From assembly GCA_020628775.1 (NCBI GenBank), contig JAHDEP010000002.1, positions 1-38,554 of the forward strand: DNA of 38,554 nucleotides, in the 5' to 3' direction. Under the pieces are notes generated by a model, which was not told the DNA's origin, did not search any database, and was given only the letters and a program-made list of their open reading frames with translations. Shown here piece after piece: positions 29,372 through 38,554 of the stretch; within the stretch, counting starts at the first letter, position 1, and each line of letters begins with the position of its first letter. The stretch comes from Rhizobiaceae bacterium (GTDB lineage: Bacteria; Pseudomonadota; Alphaproteobacteria; Rhizobiales; Rhizobiaceae). The translations under genes were made by a program, and so were the position numbers.

Positions 29372-30829
29372 TTAAACGCAGTTAAAAAAGAAGTATCAGC
29401 AGAGATGGAATTTGCGCCTTTGGATATCAAAGTAAAACGTCCAAACCTTTTAACGGTTGATGATGCGAAAGATATGGGCCTTGCCGAGATGACGGAGCTT
29501 TTTAAAGATCACGTTAATCCAGGTCAGTTGCACTTCATGAAGTTGCTTGGTTTTCACAAAGTGAAAATTGAAAGCGCTGAAGGCATGGTATATCGCGATC
29601 AAGATGGTCGTGAAATCCTAGATTTCTTCGGTGGCTTTGGTTCGCTCGCATTTGGTCATAACCATCCACGTATTCTTGATGCGCGCAAAACCTTCCAGGA
29701 CGAAAAACGTCATGAAATTGCGATGGCATTTTTGTCTCAATATAATGCTGCACTTGCCAAGAACCTGGCTGAAATTGCACCAGGTGATCTTAACATGGTG
29801 TTCTTGGGTTCATCCGGCTCTGAAGCAATGGAAGCTGCGGTAAAAGTTGCAGAACGTGCTGCTGGTCCTAAGAAATCAAAGATCGTTTATGCAGAAAACT
29901 CATTCCACGGCAAAACCAAAGGTGTTTTGTCTGTGACAGACTCGCCGCTTTATAAAGGTGAGTTTAAGTTGGTTGAAAACACTGTTCGTGTGCCGTTTGC
30001 AGATATTGATGCGATCAAAAACGCATTTGAAAGCGATCCTGAGATTGGCGTGATTGTGCTTGAAACCATCCAAGGTGGTGGCGGTATCATCAAAGCTGAG
30101 CCTAAATTCTGGCAAGAACTTCGTGCTTTGTGTGACAAACACAATGTGCTTTGGGTAGCCGATGAAGTGCAGTGCGGCATGGGTCGTTCAGGTCAATTCT
30201 TTGCCTTTGAATACGCAGATGTTGTTCCAGATGTGACGGCGCTTGCAAAATCTTTAGGTGGCGGTAAATGCGCTATGGCTGCAATGATTGCGACCACAGA
30301 TGTTTATATGAAAGCATATGGTACGCCAAAAACAGCGTTGATCCACGGTCAAGCGACATTTGGTGGTATCGGTGAAGCTTGTGTGACCTCAATTGAAGGT
30401 TTGAACATTCTTTATGATGAAAACCTGATTGAGAATTCGGCACAGACAGGTGCGTATTTGTTGCAACGCCTTGAGGCGCTTCAAGAGAAATATCCAAAAC
30501 TGATCAAAGATGTTCGCGGGCAAGGGCTGATGGTTGGTCTTGAATTCCACGACTTTAGCCAGACATTGCCAATGGTTCTGCGTCCGGTGGTATCAGTGCT
30601 GGATGAAAAGCTGAAAGGTTCGCTTTCAGGGTTTATCGGATCGCTTATGCTGCGTGATTATGATGTGTTGGTTGCGTTCACTGAATATAACCGCAATGTC
30701 ATTCGTCTTGAGCCGCCACTCATTTGTGAGAAGCGCCACGTTGATCAATTCATCTCAGCGCTGGATGATCTGCTGGGTCGCGGTATTGTTCGCATTGTGA
30801 AAGACTTTGTTGCAAGCCAGGTGAAATAG
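29372..30829 (+). CDS. Class-III PLP-dependent aminotransferase
   Basis: DFFGGFGSLAFGHNHPRI, SSGSEAMEAAVKVAE, ENSFHGKTKGVLS, WVADEVQCGMGRSGQFFAFE, ALAKSLGGGKCAM (PLP Lys). Start ATG at 29372; the ORF track lists 29357. Confidence 0.88.
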   Translation, partial: LNAVKKEVSAEMEFAPLDIKVKRPNLLTVDDAKDMGLAEMTELFKDHVNPGQLHFMKLLGFHKVKIESAEGMVYRDQDGREILDFFGGFGSLAFGHNHPRILDARKTFQDEKRHEIAMAFLSQYNAALAKNLAEIAPGDLNMVFLGSSGSEAMEAAVKVAERAAGPKKSKIVYAENSFHGKTKGVLSVTDSPLYKGEFKLVENTVRVPFADIDAIKNAFESDPEIGVIVLETIQGGGGIIKAEPKFWQELRALCDKHNVLWVADEVQCGMGRSGQFFAFEYADVVPDVTALAKSLGGGKCAMAAMIATTDVYMKAYGTPKTALIHGQATFGGIGEACVTSIEGLNILYDENLIENSAQTGAYLLQRLEALQEKYPKLIKDVRGQGLMVGLEFHDFSQTLPMVLRPVVSVLDEKLKGSLSGFIGSLMLRDYDVLVAFTEYNRNVIRLEPPLICEKRHVDQFISALDDLLGRGIVRIVKDFVASQVK

Positions 30830-30850
30830 CACCTTAGCGAACCAAAACGA

Positions 30851-32638
30851 TTAATTTTGAGTTGTAGCGTCCTCTGCAGGTTCTGCCGGGGGCGCTTTTT
30901 TGATGAAGGCATCATAACAATCATTTAAGCGAATGCGTTTGTGATTGATATCAATTGCGTCTTTGTAGATCTGATAAATCTCATCAACAGTGAAGAGGAT
31001 GGGGCAGGTGGGTCGCAAAATAATGTCTGCGTTCTGAACGGAGTTTGAAACCTTTTCGCTCATCTCTCCAAGCGTTCTACCGGAATCAGCGCCAATTTGA
31101 ACGTGTAGAGGCGCGTTTCTATTCATCAAGAAAGGGAACGGGTTGGTGAAATCAATCGTGAAGATCGTTTCAAATTTTACGTTATTCTCAGCCTCATATT
31201 GATAAATTGAATCGATGGCCTCATCCATGAGGTGATACCACAGGATTTGGAAGTCAGGTTCTGAGAAGATGATTGAGCTTGGCAGCACTTCGCTCTTGGA
31301 TAAATTACCTAGTTGCCATTTGCCCTTGGTGTAAAACTCTTTCATTGGTTCTATGCGTTCAAGGAAAATATCTTTCGCCGATACATTGCCCAATATTCCC
31401 AGATTTTTATGCTCTAAGCTGTCATATGTCGGCGCAACGGCAATGGTTCTAAGCCCTTTGTGGGTCAATTTAGTAAAGGTTGGCAGCACGGTCGCCATGG
31501 CCAAAACGATGATGAATAAGTTTGGCAAACGCTCAGGAGATGCGCGGAAATATAAGATCATTAATATGACAGGCCATAACATGATAAAGGCCTGCGAACC
31601 GGTATTTTGCGTCTCATAAAATATGCCAGCGAGTAAAACAAAGCCTAGGGCAAAATAATCGTGGCTGACGAGATCTGTAAACTTGTGCCAATAAGGTTTG
31701 AACACGGGTGTTGGTTCTGCTCGGTTTCGTGCACCAAAAATATCGGTGAAGAAGAGCGCTAAAATGAGCAAGCCGCAGGCAAATACGACATCCATTCTTT
31801 GCGAGAACACAGTCAGGAATTTGGGCAGCAACACAGATTGGTTAGATTGCGCAAGATCCCAAATGCTTTGTAGATAGCTTGAAATGATCCCTGTTTGAAA
31901 CTCAAGCCCAACCAATGCTGCGGCAAATAACACGAGTGAGGCAACAAGCGCGAAAAAGCCCACTAGTCCTGAAAGAAAGCCAAAGCCAACAATGATTAAA
32001 GCCGCTGCGAATGCGGTGATTTTGCCCAGGATAAGCGCGATCCCGCATAAAGCTAGCAGCAATGCTTGCACAAAGGGGTTTCGAATAAAAAACACGCTTG
32101 CTGTTGTGACATAAAGTAATATCGCACCGTGGCGGTTATAATGCCCAAAACCATCAACACCGGGGAAGGGGAAGAAATCAACGGTGCCAAAAGGAAACGC
32201 TGCAAAGACTAAAAATGGTAGCAGCAGTCCAAGTGCTAGGCGCAGCGACCGGCGCGAGACCATCCAGCAGACAATCAGCATCATTGGCGCTGTGATTAAA
32301 AGTTGCGACCAGTGAATGATGAGAACCGGATGTCCGTTTGGAAAATAGTTATGCAGTAAAGTTGCAAGCCAATAATTGAGCGGGCCTACCGGGGTGTTAA
32401 AATCAACTGAAGGCAATTGACCAAGATTGATGCGATGAATGGCATCGAAGTAAATATTGGTATCCCAATACATTGGACCAATCGGAACAGCGAATTGCTG
32501 TGTGAGCACAAAGGCCATGCCAGCGATCGAAGCTGCGAAGATGATCAAAATGATCAGCATATTTAATAATAATGGCGATTGAGATCGCACGGGATCAAAT
32601 GAATCATTCGCTGTTAGAAGTTTCATTTCTAAGTCCAA
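30851..32638 (-). CDS. Polytopic membrane protein, GT-C glycosyltransferase-like
   Basis: Many TMs, early periplasmic loop GPMYWDTNIYFDAIHRINLGQLPSVDFNTPVGPLNYW, and a soluble C-terminal domain. Confidence 0.65.
   Translation of the reverse strand: MDLEMKLLTANDSFDPVRSQSPLLLNMLIILIIFAASIAGMAFVLTQQFAVPIGPMYWDTNIYFDAIHRINLGQLPSVDFNTPVGPLNYWLATLLHNYFPNGHPVLIIHWSQLLITAPMMLIVCWMVSRRSLRLALGLLLPFLVFAAFPFGTVDFFPFPGVDGFGHYNRHGAILLYVTTASVFFIRNPFVQALLLALCGIALILGKITAFAAALIIVGFGFLSGLVGFFALVASLVLFAAALVGLEFQTGIISSYLQSIWDLAQSNQSVLLPKFLTVFSQRMDVVFACGLLILALFFTDIFGARNRAEPTPVFKPYWHKFTDLVSHDYFALGFVLLAGIFYETQNTGSQAFIMLWPVILMILYFRASPERLPNLFIIVLAMATVLPTFTKLTHKGLRTIAVAPTYDSLEHKNLGILGNVSAKDIFLERIEPMKEFYTKGKWQLGNLSKSEVLPSSIIFSEPDFQILWYHLMDEAIDSIYQYEAENNVKFETIFTIDFTNPFPFLMNRNAPLHVQIGADSGRTLGEMSEKVSNSVQNADIILRPTCPILFTVDEIYQIYKDAIDINHKRIRLNDCYDAFIKKAPPAEPAEDATTQN
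30866..30901 (+). terminator. Terminator of the + strand cluster, embedded in the 3' coding end of the convergent gene
   Basis: AGCGTCC/GGGCGCT stem with one G:U, followed by TTTTTT. Confidence 0.6.
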
Positions 32639-32715
32639 ACACCATTAATAGATTTATATTTATATACCGCGAACGAGATCGTATTCGATTTACAACTAAA
32701 GAAAAACCCCTATAC

Positions 32716-32745
32716 GAAAAAACCCCGGTATTGCTACCGGGGTTT
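32716..32745 (-). terminator. glnA terminator (- strand)
   Basis: AAACCCCGGTA-ttgc-TACCGGGGTTT perfect 11-bp stem. A-run on + strand becomes a U-tract on - strand. Confidence 0.9.
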
Positions 32746-32768
32746 CTAAACTGAGCTAAACTGCGAAA

Positions 32769-34178
32769 TTATGCAGAATAGTACATGTCAAACTCAACAG
32801 GGTGAGGTGTGTGCTCAAGACGGATAACTTCTTCCATCTTCAACTCGATGTAAGCATCGATTTGATCATCATCAAATACACCACCAGCTGTTAGGAACTT
32901 ACGATCTTTGTTAAGTGCTTCTAGAGCTTCACGCAATGAACCACAAACTGTTGGGATCTTTTTAAGTTCTTTAGCCGGAAGATCGTAAAGATCTTTATCC
33001 ATTGGCTTACCTGGGTGAATTTTGTTTTTGATGCCGTCAAGACCAGCCATAAGCATTGCAGCAAATGCAAGATATGGGTTAGCCATTGGATCAGGGAAAC
33101 GAACTTCTACGCGTTTTGATTTTGGTGAAGAACCAAATGGGATACGACAAGAAGCAGAACGGTTACGTGCAGAATATGCAAGTAGAACTGGAGCTTCGTA
33201 GCCAGGAACCAAACGCTTGTATGAGTTTGTTGATGGGTTTGTGAAAGCGTTAAGCGCTTTAGCGTGCTTAATGATACCACCAATGTAGAACAAGCAGTTC
33301 TCAGAAAGACCAGCATACTCATCACCAGCAAATGTTGGCTTACCGTCTTTCCAGATTGACTGGTGAACGTGCATGCCTGTGCCGTTATCGCCATAAACTG
33401 GCTTAGGCATAAATGTAGCTGTTTTACCGTATGCATTTGCAACTTGCTGAACAACGTATTTGTAGATTTGAACTTTATCAGCGTTGATTGTCATTTCATC
33501 GAACATCACACCGAGTTCGTGCTGAGCTGCAGCCACTTCGTGGTGGTGCTTTTCAACTTTAACACCCATTTCTTTCATCACTGTCAGCATTTCAGAACGC
33601 ATGTCTTGCTCTGAATCTACTGGCGGTACTGGGAAGTAACCACCTTTAGTGCGTGGACGGTGGCCAAGGTTACCAGTCTCGTAGTCTGTACCAGTGTTAG
33701 TTGGCAATTCGGTCGAATCTAGTTTGAAACTGGTGTCATATGGGTCTGATGTAAATTTAACATCGTCAAATACGAAGAACTCAGGCTCTGGACCAACATA
33801 GATTGTGTCGCCAACGCCAGAAGCTTGCATGTATGCTTCAGCTTTTTTAGCAATTGAACGTGGGTCACGGTTGTAACCTTCACCAGTCACAGGATCCAAA
33901 ATGTCACAAGTGATGGCAAGAGTTGATTGAGCGAAGAATGGGTCAACATGACATGTTGAACAATCAGGCATCATAACCATGTCTGATTCATTGATTGCTT
34001 TCCAGCCTTCAATTGATGAACCATCAAACATGACGCCATCTGCGAACATGTCTTCATCAACGACGCTAACGTCCATTGTTACATGCTGCATTTTACCGCG
34101 TGGATCTGAAAAACGCAGATCAACGAACTTGATGTCTTCTTCTTTAATTTGCTTCAGAATGTCTTTAGCAGTCGTCAT
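32769..34178 (-). CDS. glnA: Type I glutamine synthetase
   Basis: [44 protein letters not shown], adenylylation-site region [10 protein letters not shown]. Confidence 0.97.
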   Translation of the reverse strand: MTTAKDILKQIKEEDIKFVDLRFSDPRGKMQHVTMDVSVVDEDMFADGVMFDGSSIEGWKAINESDMVMMPDCSTCHVDPFFAQSTLAITCDILDPVTGEGYNRDPRSIAKKAEAYMQASGVGDTIYVGPEPEFFVFDDVKFTSDPYDTSFKLDSTELPTNTGTDYETGNLGHRPRTKGGYFPVPPVDSEQDMRSEMLTVMKEMGVKVEKHHHEVAAAQHELGVMFDEMTINADKVQIYKYVVQQVANAYGKTATFMPKPVYGDNGTGMHVHQSIWKDGKPTFAGDEYAGLSENCLFYIGGIIKHAKALNAFTNPSTNSYKRLVPGYEAPVLLAYSARNRSASCRIPFGSSPKSKRVEVRFPDPMANPYLAFAAMLMAGLDGIKNKIHPGKPMDKDLYDLPAKELKKIPTVCGSLREALEALNKDRKFLTAGGVFDDDQIDAYIELKMEEVIRLEHTPHPVEFDMYYSA

Positions 34179-34249
34179 TATGTAATTCCCTAAAGTTAGT
34201 GATGACGAAAATTTGGCCGCAGGATAGCGACCCGTGATTTTTTTATTGC

Positions 34250-34636
<387 letters not shown>

Positions 34637-34650
34637 TCATTTTTTTACTA

Positions 34651-34666
34651 AGCACATGCCGTGCCA
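34651..34666 (-). promoter_or_regulatory. Candidate sigma-54 (-24/-12) promoter for glnB-glnA
   Basis: On - strand TGGCAC-GGCAT-GTGCT: GG and GC separated by 10 nt, about 63 nt upstream of the glnB ATG. Confidence 0.6.
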
Positions 34667-34910
34667 AATTAGTAGACAAAACTAATAAATTTTCAAAAAT
34701 CAGCAAAAATACATCAAAATGGTGATTTTTTCTGTTCAAACTCTCAAAAACGAATCGATTTGTTCGTCAATTATGCCTCTTTGGATGAAATAGGCCCCCG
34801 TTATGTGCATCTTTAAAAATTACCGACCTGTATGAAATGATTAAATTTTATGCAAAAGACTAAAAAATAGACAAAGTAAGATTTTTGCTGACTAAAAAAG
34901 TGCTCAATAC

Positions 34911-35357
34911 TTAGCCATTCATCATGTCGTTGAAACGCTTCACAATTTCATTTGATGAAACATCTTCGACATTTGTTGCGACGTGCCAGATATGTCCGAA
35001 CGGATCGCGGATCTTTGCAGACTTATCGCCATGGAACTGAAGTTTTAATGGGGCTAACACTTCGCAACCGGCCTGTTGCAGTTTGGGCAGTAAAGTATCT
35101 ACGTCATCGACATATATATTTAATGACACAGGCGTGCCGCCAATTGAGATCGGTGAGTTAATCCCTGAATCCGGAAATTCATCACTGAGCATAAGGCGGC
35201 AATCCCCAATGAGGATTTCGCAATGCATAATGACCCCGTCGGGACCTGCTAATCTGAAATCTTCTTCTGCGCCGAAATACTCTTTGTAAAAAGCAACGGC
35301 TCTGTCCGCATTTCTGCAAACAAGATATGAGGAGACTTTATTATACCCTTTGCGCAT
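34911..35357 (-). CDS. VOC (glyoxalase/PhnB-like) family protein
   Basis: VSSYLVCRNADRAVAFYKEYFGAEEDFRLAGPDGVIMHCEILIGDCRLMLSDE, DPFGHIWHVATNVEDVS. Confidence 0.88.
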   Translation of the reverse strand: MRKGYNKVSSYLVCRNADRAVAFYKEYFGAEEDFRLAGPDGVIMHCEILIGDCRLMLSDEFPDSGINSPISIGGTPVSLNIYVDDVDTLLPKLQQAGCEVLAPLKLQFHGDKSAKIRDPFGHIWHVATNVEDVSSNEIVKRFNDMMNG

Positions 35358-35359
35358 GC

Positions 35360-38275
35360 TTATTCTGCCGCGTCTTGTGTATTCGTGCGTCTATAGAGCA
35401 ATTCCTTGAGGAAGTGGCCGGTATATGATTTTTCGATCTCAGCGACATCCTCCGGTGTGCCGATTGCAACGATTTCACCGCCGCCATCACCACCTTCAGG
35501 CCCGATATCAATGATCCAGTCTGCGCTTTTGATAACTTCAAGATTGTGCTCAATCACGACAACAGAATTTCCTTGATCGACGAGTTCTTGAAGAACTTCT
35601 AGAAGTTTTGCCACATCGTGGAAATGAAGACCTGTCGTCGGTTCATCCAGTATATATAATGTCTTACCGGTAGAGCGTTTGGAGAGCTCTTTGGCTAACT
35701 TCACGCGCTGAGCCTCACCACCTGACAATGTATTGGCTTGTTGGCCAACTTTGATATAGCCAAGTCCCACTCGGTTAAGTGTTACCAGCTTATCACGCAC
35801 TGCAGGCACAGCATCAAAGAACACGCAACCTTCTTCAACGGTCATATCCAAAACATCGGCAATTGATTTGCCTTTAAATGTGACTTCTAAAGTTTCGCGA
35901 TTATAGCGCTTTCCGTGGCACACATCACAGGTGACATAAACGTCCGGCAAGAAGTGCATTTCAATTTTAATCACACCATCGCCTTGGCAAGCCTCACAAC
36001 GACCGCCTTTAACGTTAAATGAGAAACGTCCCGGCTGATATCCGCGGGTTTTAGCCTCCGGCAATCCGGCAAACCACTCGCGGATAGGGGTGAAGGCACC
36101 TGTATATGTTGCAGGGTTTGAACGTGGCGTGCGTCCAATTGGCGACTGGTCAATGTCGATAACTTTATCGACAAATTCCAATCCTTCAATGCGGTCATGC
36201 GGGGCAGGGTTATCTCGCGCACCCATGATGCGCCGCGCCGCTGCTTTATATAATGTCTCAATTAGGAATGTTGATTTACCGCCACCAGACACACCGGTTA
36301 CCGCAGTAAACACACCCAATGGAATAGATGCAGTTATATTTTTGAGGTTGTTGGCTGTTGCACCGACAACTTTAAGTTCGCGTTTCTTGGTTGGTTTACG
36401 GCGTTCAGGTCGATTAGGAATTTCCATCTTGCCAGATAAATATTGCCCAGTGAGCGACTTTTTGTTCGCCATGATTTGTTTTGGCGTGCCTTGTGCCACA
36501 ATCTCACCACCGTGAATGCCAGCTGCGGGTCCAATATCAACCACGTAATCTGCAGTCAGAACCGCATCCTCATCATGTTCAACAACAATCACCGTATTGC
36601 CGATATCGCGAAGATGACGAAGCGTATCGAGTAGGCGTGCGTTATCGCGTTGATGAAGACCAATGGATGGCTCATCCAAAACGTACAATACACCTGTCAA
36701 ACCGGAACCAATTTGTGAAGCTAGGCGAATACGCTGGCTTTCACCGCCGGATAAAGTGCCAGAGTTTCGCGATAATGTCAGATAATCAAGGCCCACATCG
36801 TTGAGGAATTTTAAGCGTTCGCGGATCTCTTTTAAAATGCGCTCGGCAATTTCCATTTGTTTCGATGTCAGCTTGTCAGGAAGCGAATTAAACCATTCTC
36901 CTGCACCACGAATGGACATTTGGCTCACATGGCCAATATGTTTGTCATCTAGTTTAACAGCAAGCGTTTCAGGCTTTAGGCGATAACCGTTACATGACGG
37001 GCAGGAGGCTTGCGACATATATCGCTCAATTTCATCGCGTGCCCAATTGCTGTCTGTCTCGCGCCAACGGCGTTCAAGGTTTGGAATGATGCCTTCAAAG
37101 TTTTTCGATGTTTTATATGAGCGCAGACCATCGTCATAATTAAACTCGATCTTCTCTTTTGTACCATTGAGGATGGCATCCTGAGCTTTATCAGTCAGTT
37201 CAAACCAGCAATCGCCCATTCGAAAGTTAAAGTGTTTTCCGAGCGCTTCTAATGTTTGCTTATAATAAGGTGATGATGATTTCGACCAAGGTGCAATCGC
37301 GCCATCTCTTAAGGTCTTGCCTTGATCAGGTACGATCAGGCTTTCATCAATTTTCTTTTGGCTGCCAAGCCCATCGCAAGTGGGGCATGCGCCAAATGGG
37401 TTGTTAAATGAAAACAATCGCGGCTCGATCTCGGGGATTGTAAAACCAGAGACGGGGCACGCAAACTTTTCGGAAAAAACAATACGCTCATGCGTCTCGT
37501 TCTTAGATTTGTTTTTTGAACCGGATGCAGTTTCAGCTTCAGGTAATGGCTTGTCAGCAAATTCTGCGACTGCCAATCCCTCTGATAGGCGAAGACATGT
37601 CTCTAAACTATCTGCAAGACGGGCTGCGCTATCGGGTCTGACAACAACACGATCAACAACCACATCAATATCGTGTTTGAATTTCTTATCAAGCTCAGGC
37701 ACATCGGCGATCTCATAATATTGACCATCGACTTTAAGGCGTTGATAGCCTTTTTTCATCAGCTCAGCCATTTCCTTGCGATATTCGCCTTTACGACCTC
37801 TGATGAGCGGCGCCAATATATAAAGTCGCGTGCCTTCTTCGATGTCTAAAACCCGATCCACCATTTGGCTGACGGTCTGACTTTCAATCGGTAACCCTGT
37901 TGCTGGTGAATAGGGCACGCCAACGCGCGCAAATAGCAAGCGCATATAGTCATAGATTTCCGTGACTGTACCAACGGTTGAGCGCGGGTTGCGGCTTGTT
38001 GTTTTTTGCTCAATTGAAATTGCAGGTGACAGGCCATCAATCTGGTCGACATCCGGCTTTTGCATCATTTCTAGGAATTGGCGCGCATAGGCTGAAAGAC
38101 TTTCAACGTAGCGACGCTGGCCTTCAGCATAGATTGTATCAAATGCTAGAGAAGATTTTCCCGAGCCTGAAAGACCGGTCATGACGATCAACTTATTTCT
38201 GGGGAGGTCTACATCTACACCCTTTAAATTGTGCTCTCGCGCCCCGCGCACCGAAATCGTCTTTAATTCACTCAT
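35360..38275 (-). CDS. uvrA: Excinuclease ABC subunit A
   Basis: [60 protein letters not shown], two ABC signature regions ([24 protein letters not shown]), CxxC zinc motifs. Confidence 0.98.
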   Translation of the reverse strand: MSELKTISVRGAREHNLKGVDVDLPRNKLIVMTGLSGSGKSSLAFDTIYAEGQRRYVESLSAYARQFLEMMQKPDVDQIDGLSPAISIEQKTTSRNPRSTVGTVTEIYDYMRLLFARVGVPYSPATGLPIESQTVSQMVDRVLDIEEGTRLYILAPLIRGRKGEYRKEMAELMKKGYQRLKVDGQYYEIADVPELDKKFKHDIDVVVDRVVVRPDSAARLADSLETCLRLSEGLAVAEFADKPLPEAETASGSKNKSKNETHERIVFSEKFACPVSGFTIPEIEPRLFSFNNPFGACPTCDGLGSQKKIDESLIVPDQGKTLRDGAIAPWSKSSSPYYKQTLEALGKHFNFRMGDCWFELTDKAQDAILNGTKEKIEFNYDDGLRSYKTSKNFEGIIPNLERRWRETDSNWARDEIERYMSQASCPSCNGYRLKPETLAVKLDDKHIGHVSQMSIRGAGEWFNSLPDKLTSKQMEIAERILKEIRERLKFLNDVGLDYLTLSRNSGTLSGGESQRIRLASQIGSGLTGVLYVLDEPSIGLHQRDNARLLDTLRHLRDIGNTVIVVEHDEDAVLTADYVVDIGPAAGIHGGEIVAQGTPKQIMANKKSLTGQYLSGKMEIPNRPERRKPTKKRELKVVGATANNLKNITASIPLGVFTAVTGVSGGGKSTFLIETLYKAAARRIMGARDNPAPHDRIEGLEFVDKVIDIDQSPIGRTPRSNPATYTGAFTPIREWFAGLPEAKTRGYQPGRFSFNVKGGRCEACQGDGVIKIEMHFLPDVYVTCDVCHGKRYNRETLEVTFKGKSIADVLDMTVEEGCVFFDAVPAVRDKLVTLNRVGLGYIKVGQQANTLSGGEAQRVKLAKELSKRSTGKTLYILDEPTTGLHFHDVAKLLEVLQELVDQGNSVVVIEHNLEVIKSADWIIDIGPEGGDGGGEIVAIGTPEDVAEIEKSYTGHFLKELLYRRTNTQDAAE

Positions 38276-38399
38276 GGGAAATCCGAAATTATACCAATTG
38301 AAAATAATGTTCTGTTTTATACCTATTTACGCATCTGTCGAGCTTTGGATTTTATTCATCAACATTTGATTCGCTTGACGACAGTTTTATCTTTATATA

Positions 38400-38414
38400 G
38401 AACAAAAATAGAAC
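38400..38414 (-). promoter_or_regulatory. LexA/SOS box upstream of uvrA
   Basis: GAAC-AAAAATA-GAAC (GTTC-N7-GTTC on the uvrA strand), matching the alphaproteobacterial LexA consensus, about 125 bp upstream of the uvrA start. Confidence 0.7.
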
Positions 38415-38481
38415 AAACTAGATTATTTTTTGTTTGTCCATCAAAATTGATTATGTTTACAGCTTGCATCATAATTTTTGA

Positions 38482-38521
38482 GTGGGCAGCATAATTTGTG
38501 TGGGCAGCATAATTTGTGTGG
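38482..38521. repeat. 18-bp tandem direct repeat
   Basis: GTGGGCAGCATAATTTGT x2 followed by GTGG. A degenerate copy (GCATCATAATTTTTGA) lies just upstream. Confidence 0.85.
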
Positions 38522-38554
38522 ATTGTCCTTGGTATTAAATAATAATGTGAGACG

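Noticed and set aside
36090-36515. 141-aa + strand ORF opposite uvrA
   Set aside because: Antisense to a highly conserved uvrA region; no independent support.

Overview
The window is a gene-dense alphaproteobacterial chromosomal segment, Rhizobiales-like by gene content and order. It holds about 30 mostly housekeeping genes and no rRNA, tRNA, CRISPR array, prophage or transposon that I could find. Left to right: trigger factor C-terminus, LysE exporter, a phaC-sfsA-map-radC operon (-), a lipoprotein, an aminotransferase and homoserine dehydrogenase, gamma-carbonic anhydrase, a BTLCP peptidase, PilZ and PAS proteins, rhomboid, CBS, hisI/folE, an IscU-like scaffold, yidD, thrS, a flavin reductase, DUF2336, parE, an alpha/beta hydrolase, an accessory cluster (about 24.99-32.64 kb), glnB-glnA, a VOC protein and uvrA. 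The most interesting part is the accessory cluster. It encodes a HAD-UbiA fusion resembling DPPR synthase, a DprE1-like oxidase, an SMR/ArnE-like transporter, an extended SDR, a class-III aminotransferase and a convergent GT-C-like membrane protein. This looks like a polyprenyl-phosphate-pentose (possibly aminopentose) pathway. A 33-codon ORF missing from the supplied ORF track exactly fills the only sizeable gap in that operon. Other signals are a convergent intergenic element whose two hairpin loops are complementary to downstream segments, an orphan intergenic terminator marking a candidate sRNA, a tRNA-Thr-anticodon-like hairpin at the thrS start site, a GAAC-N7-GAAC LexA box upstream of uvrA, and a GG-N10-GC sigma-54 promoter upstream of glnB. 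All calls come from reading the sequence; no database search was run.
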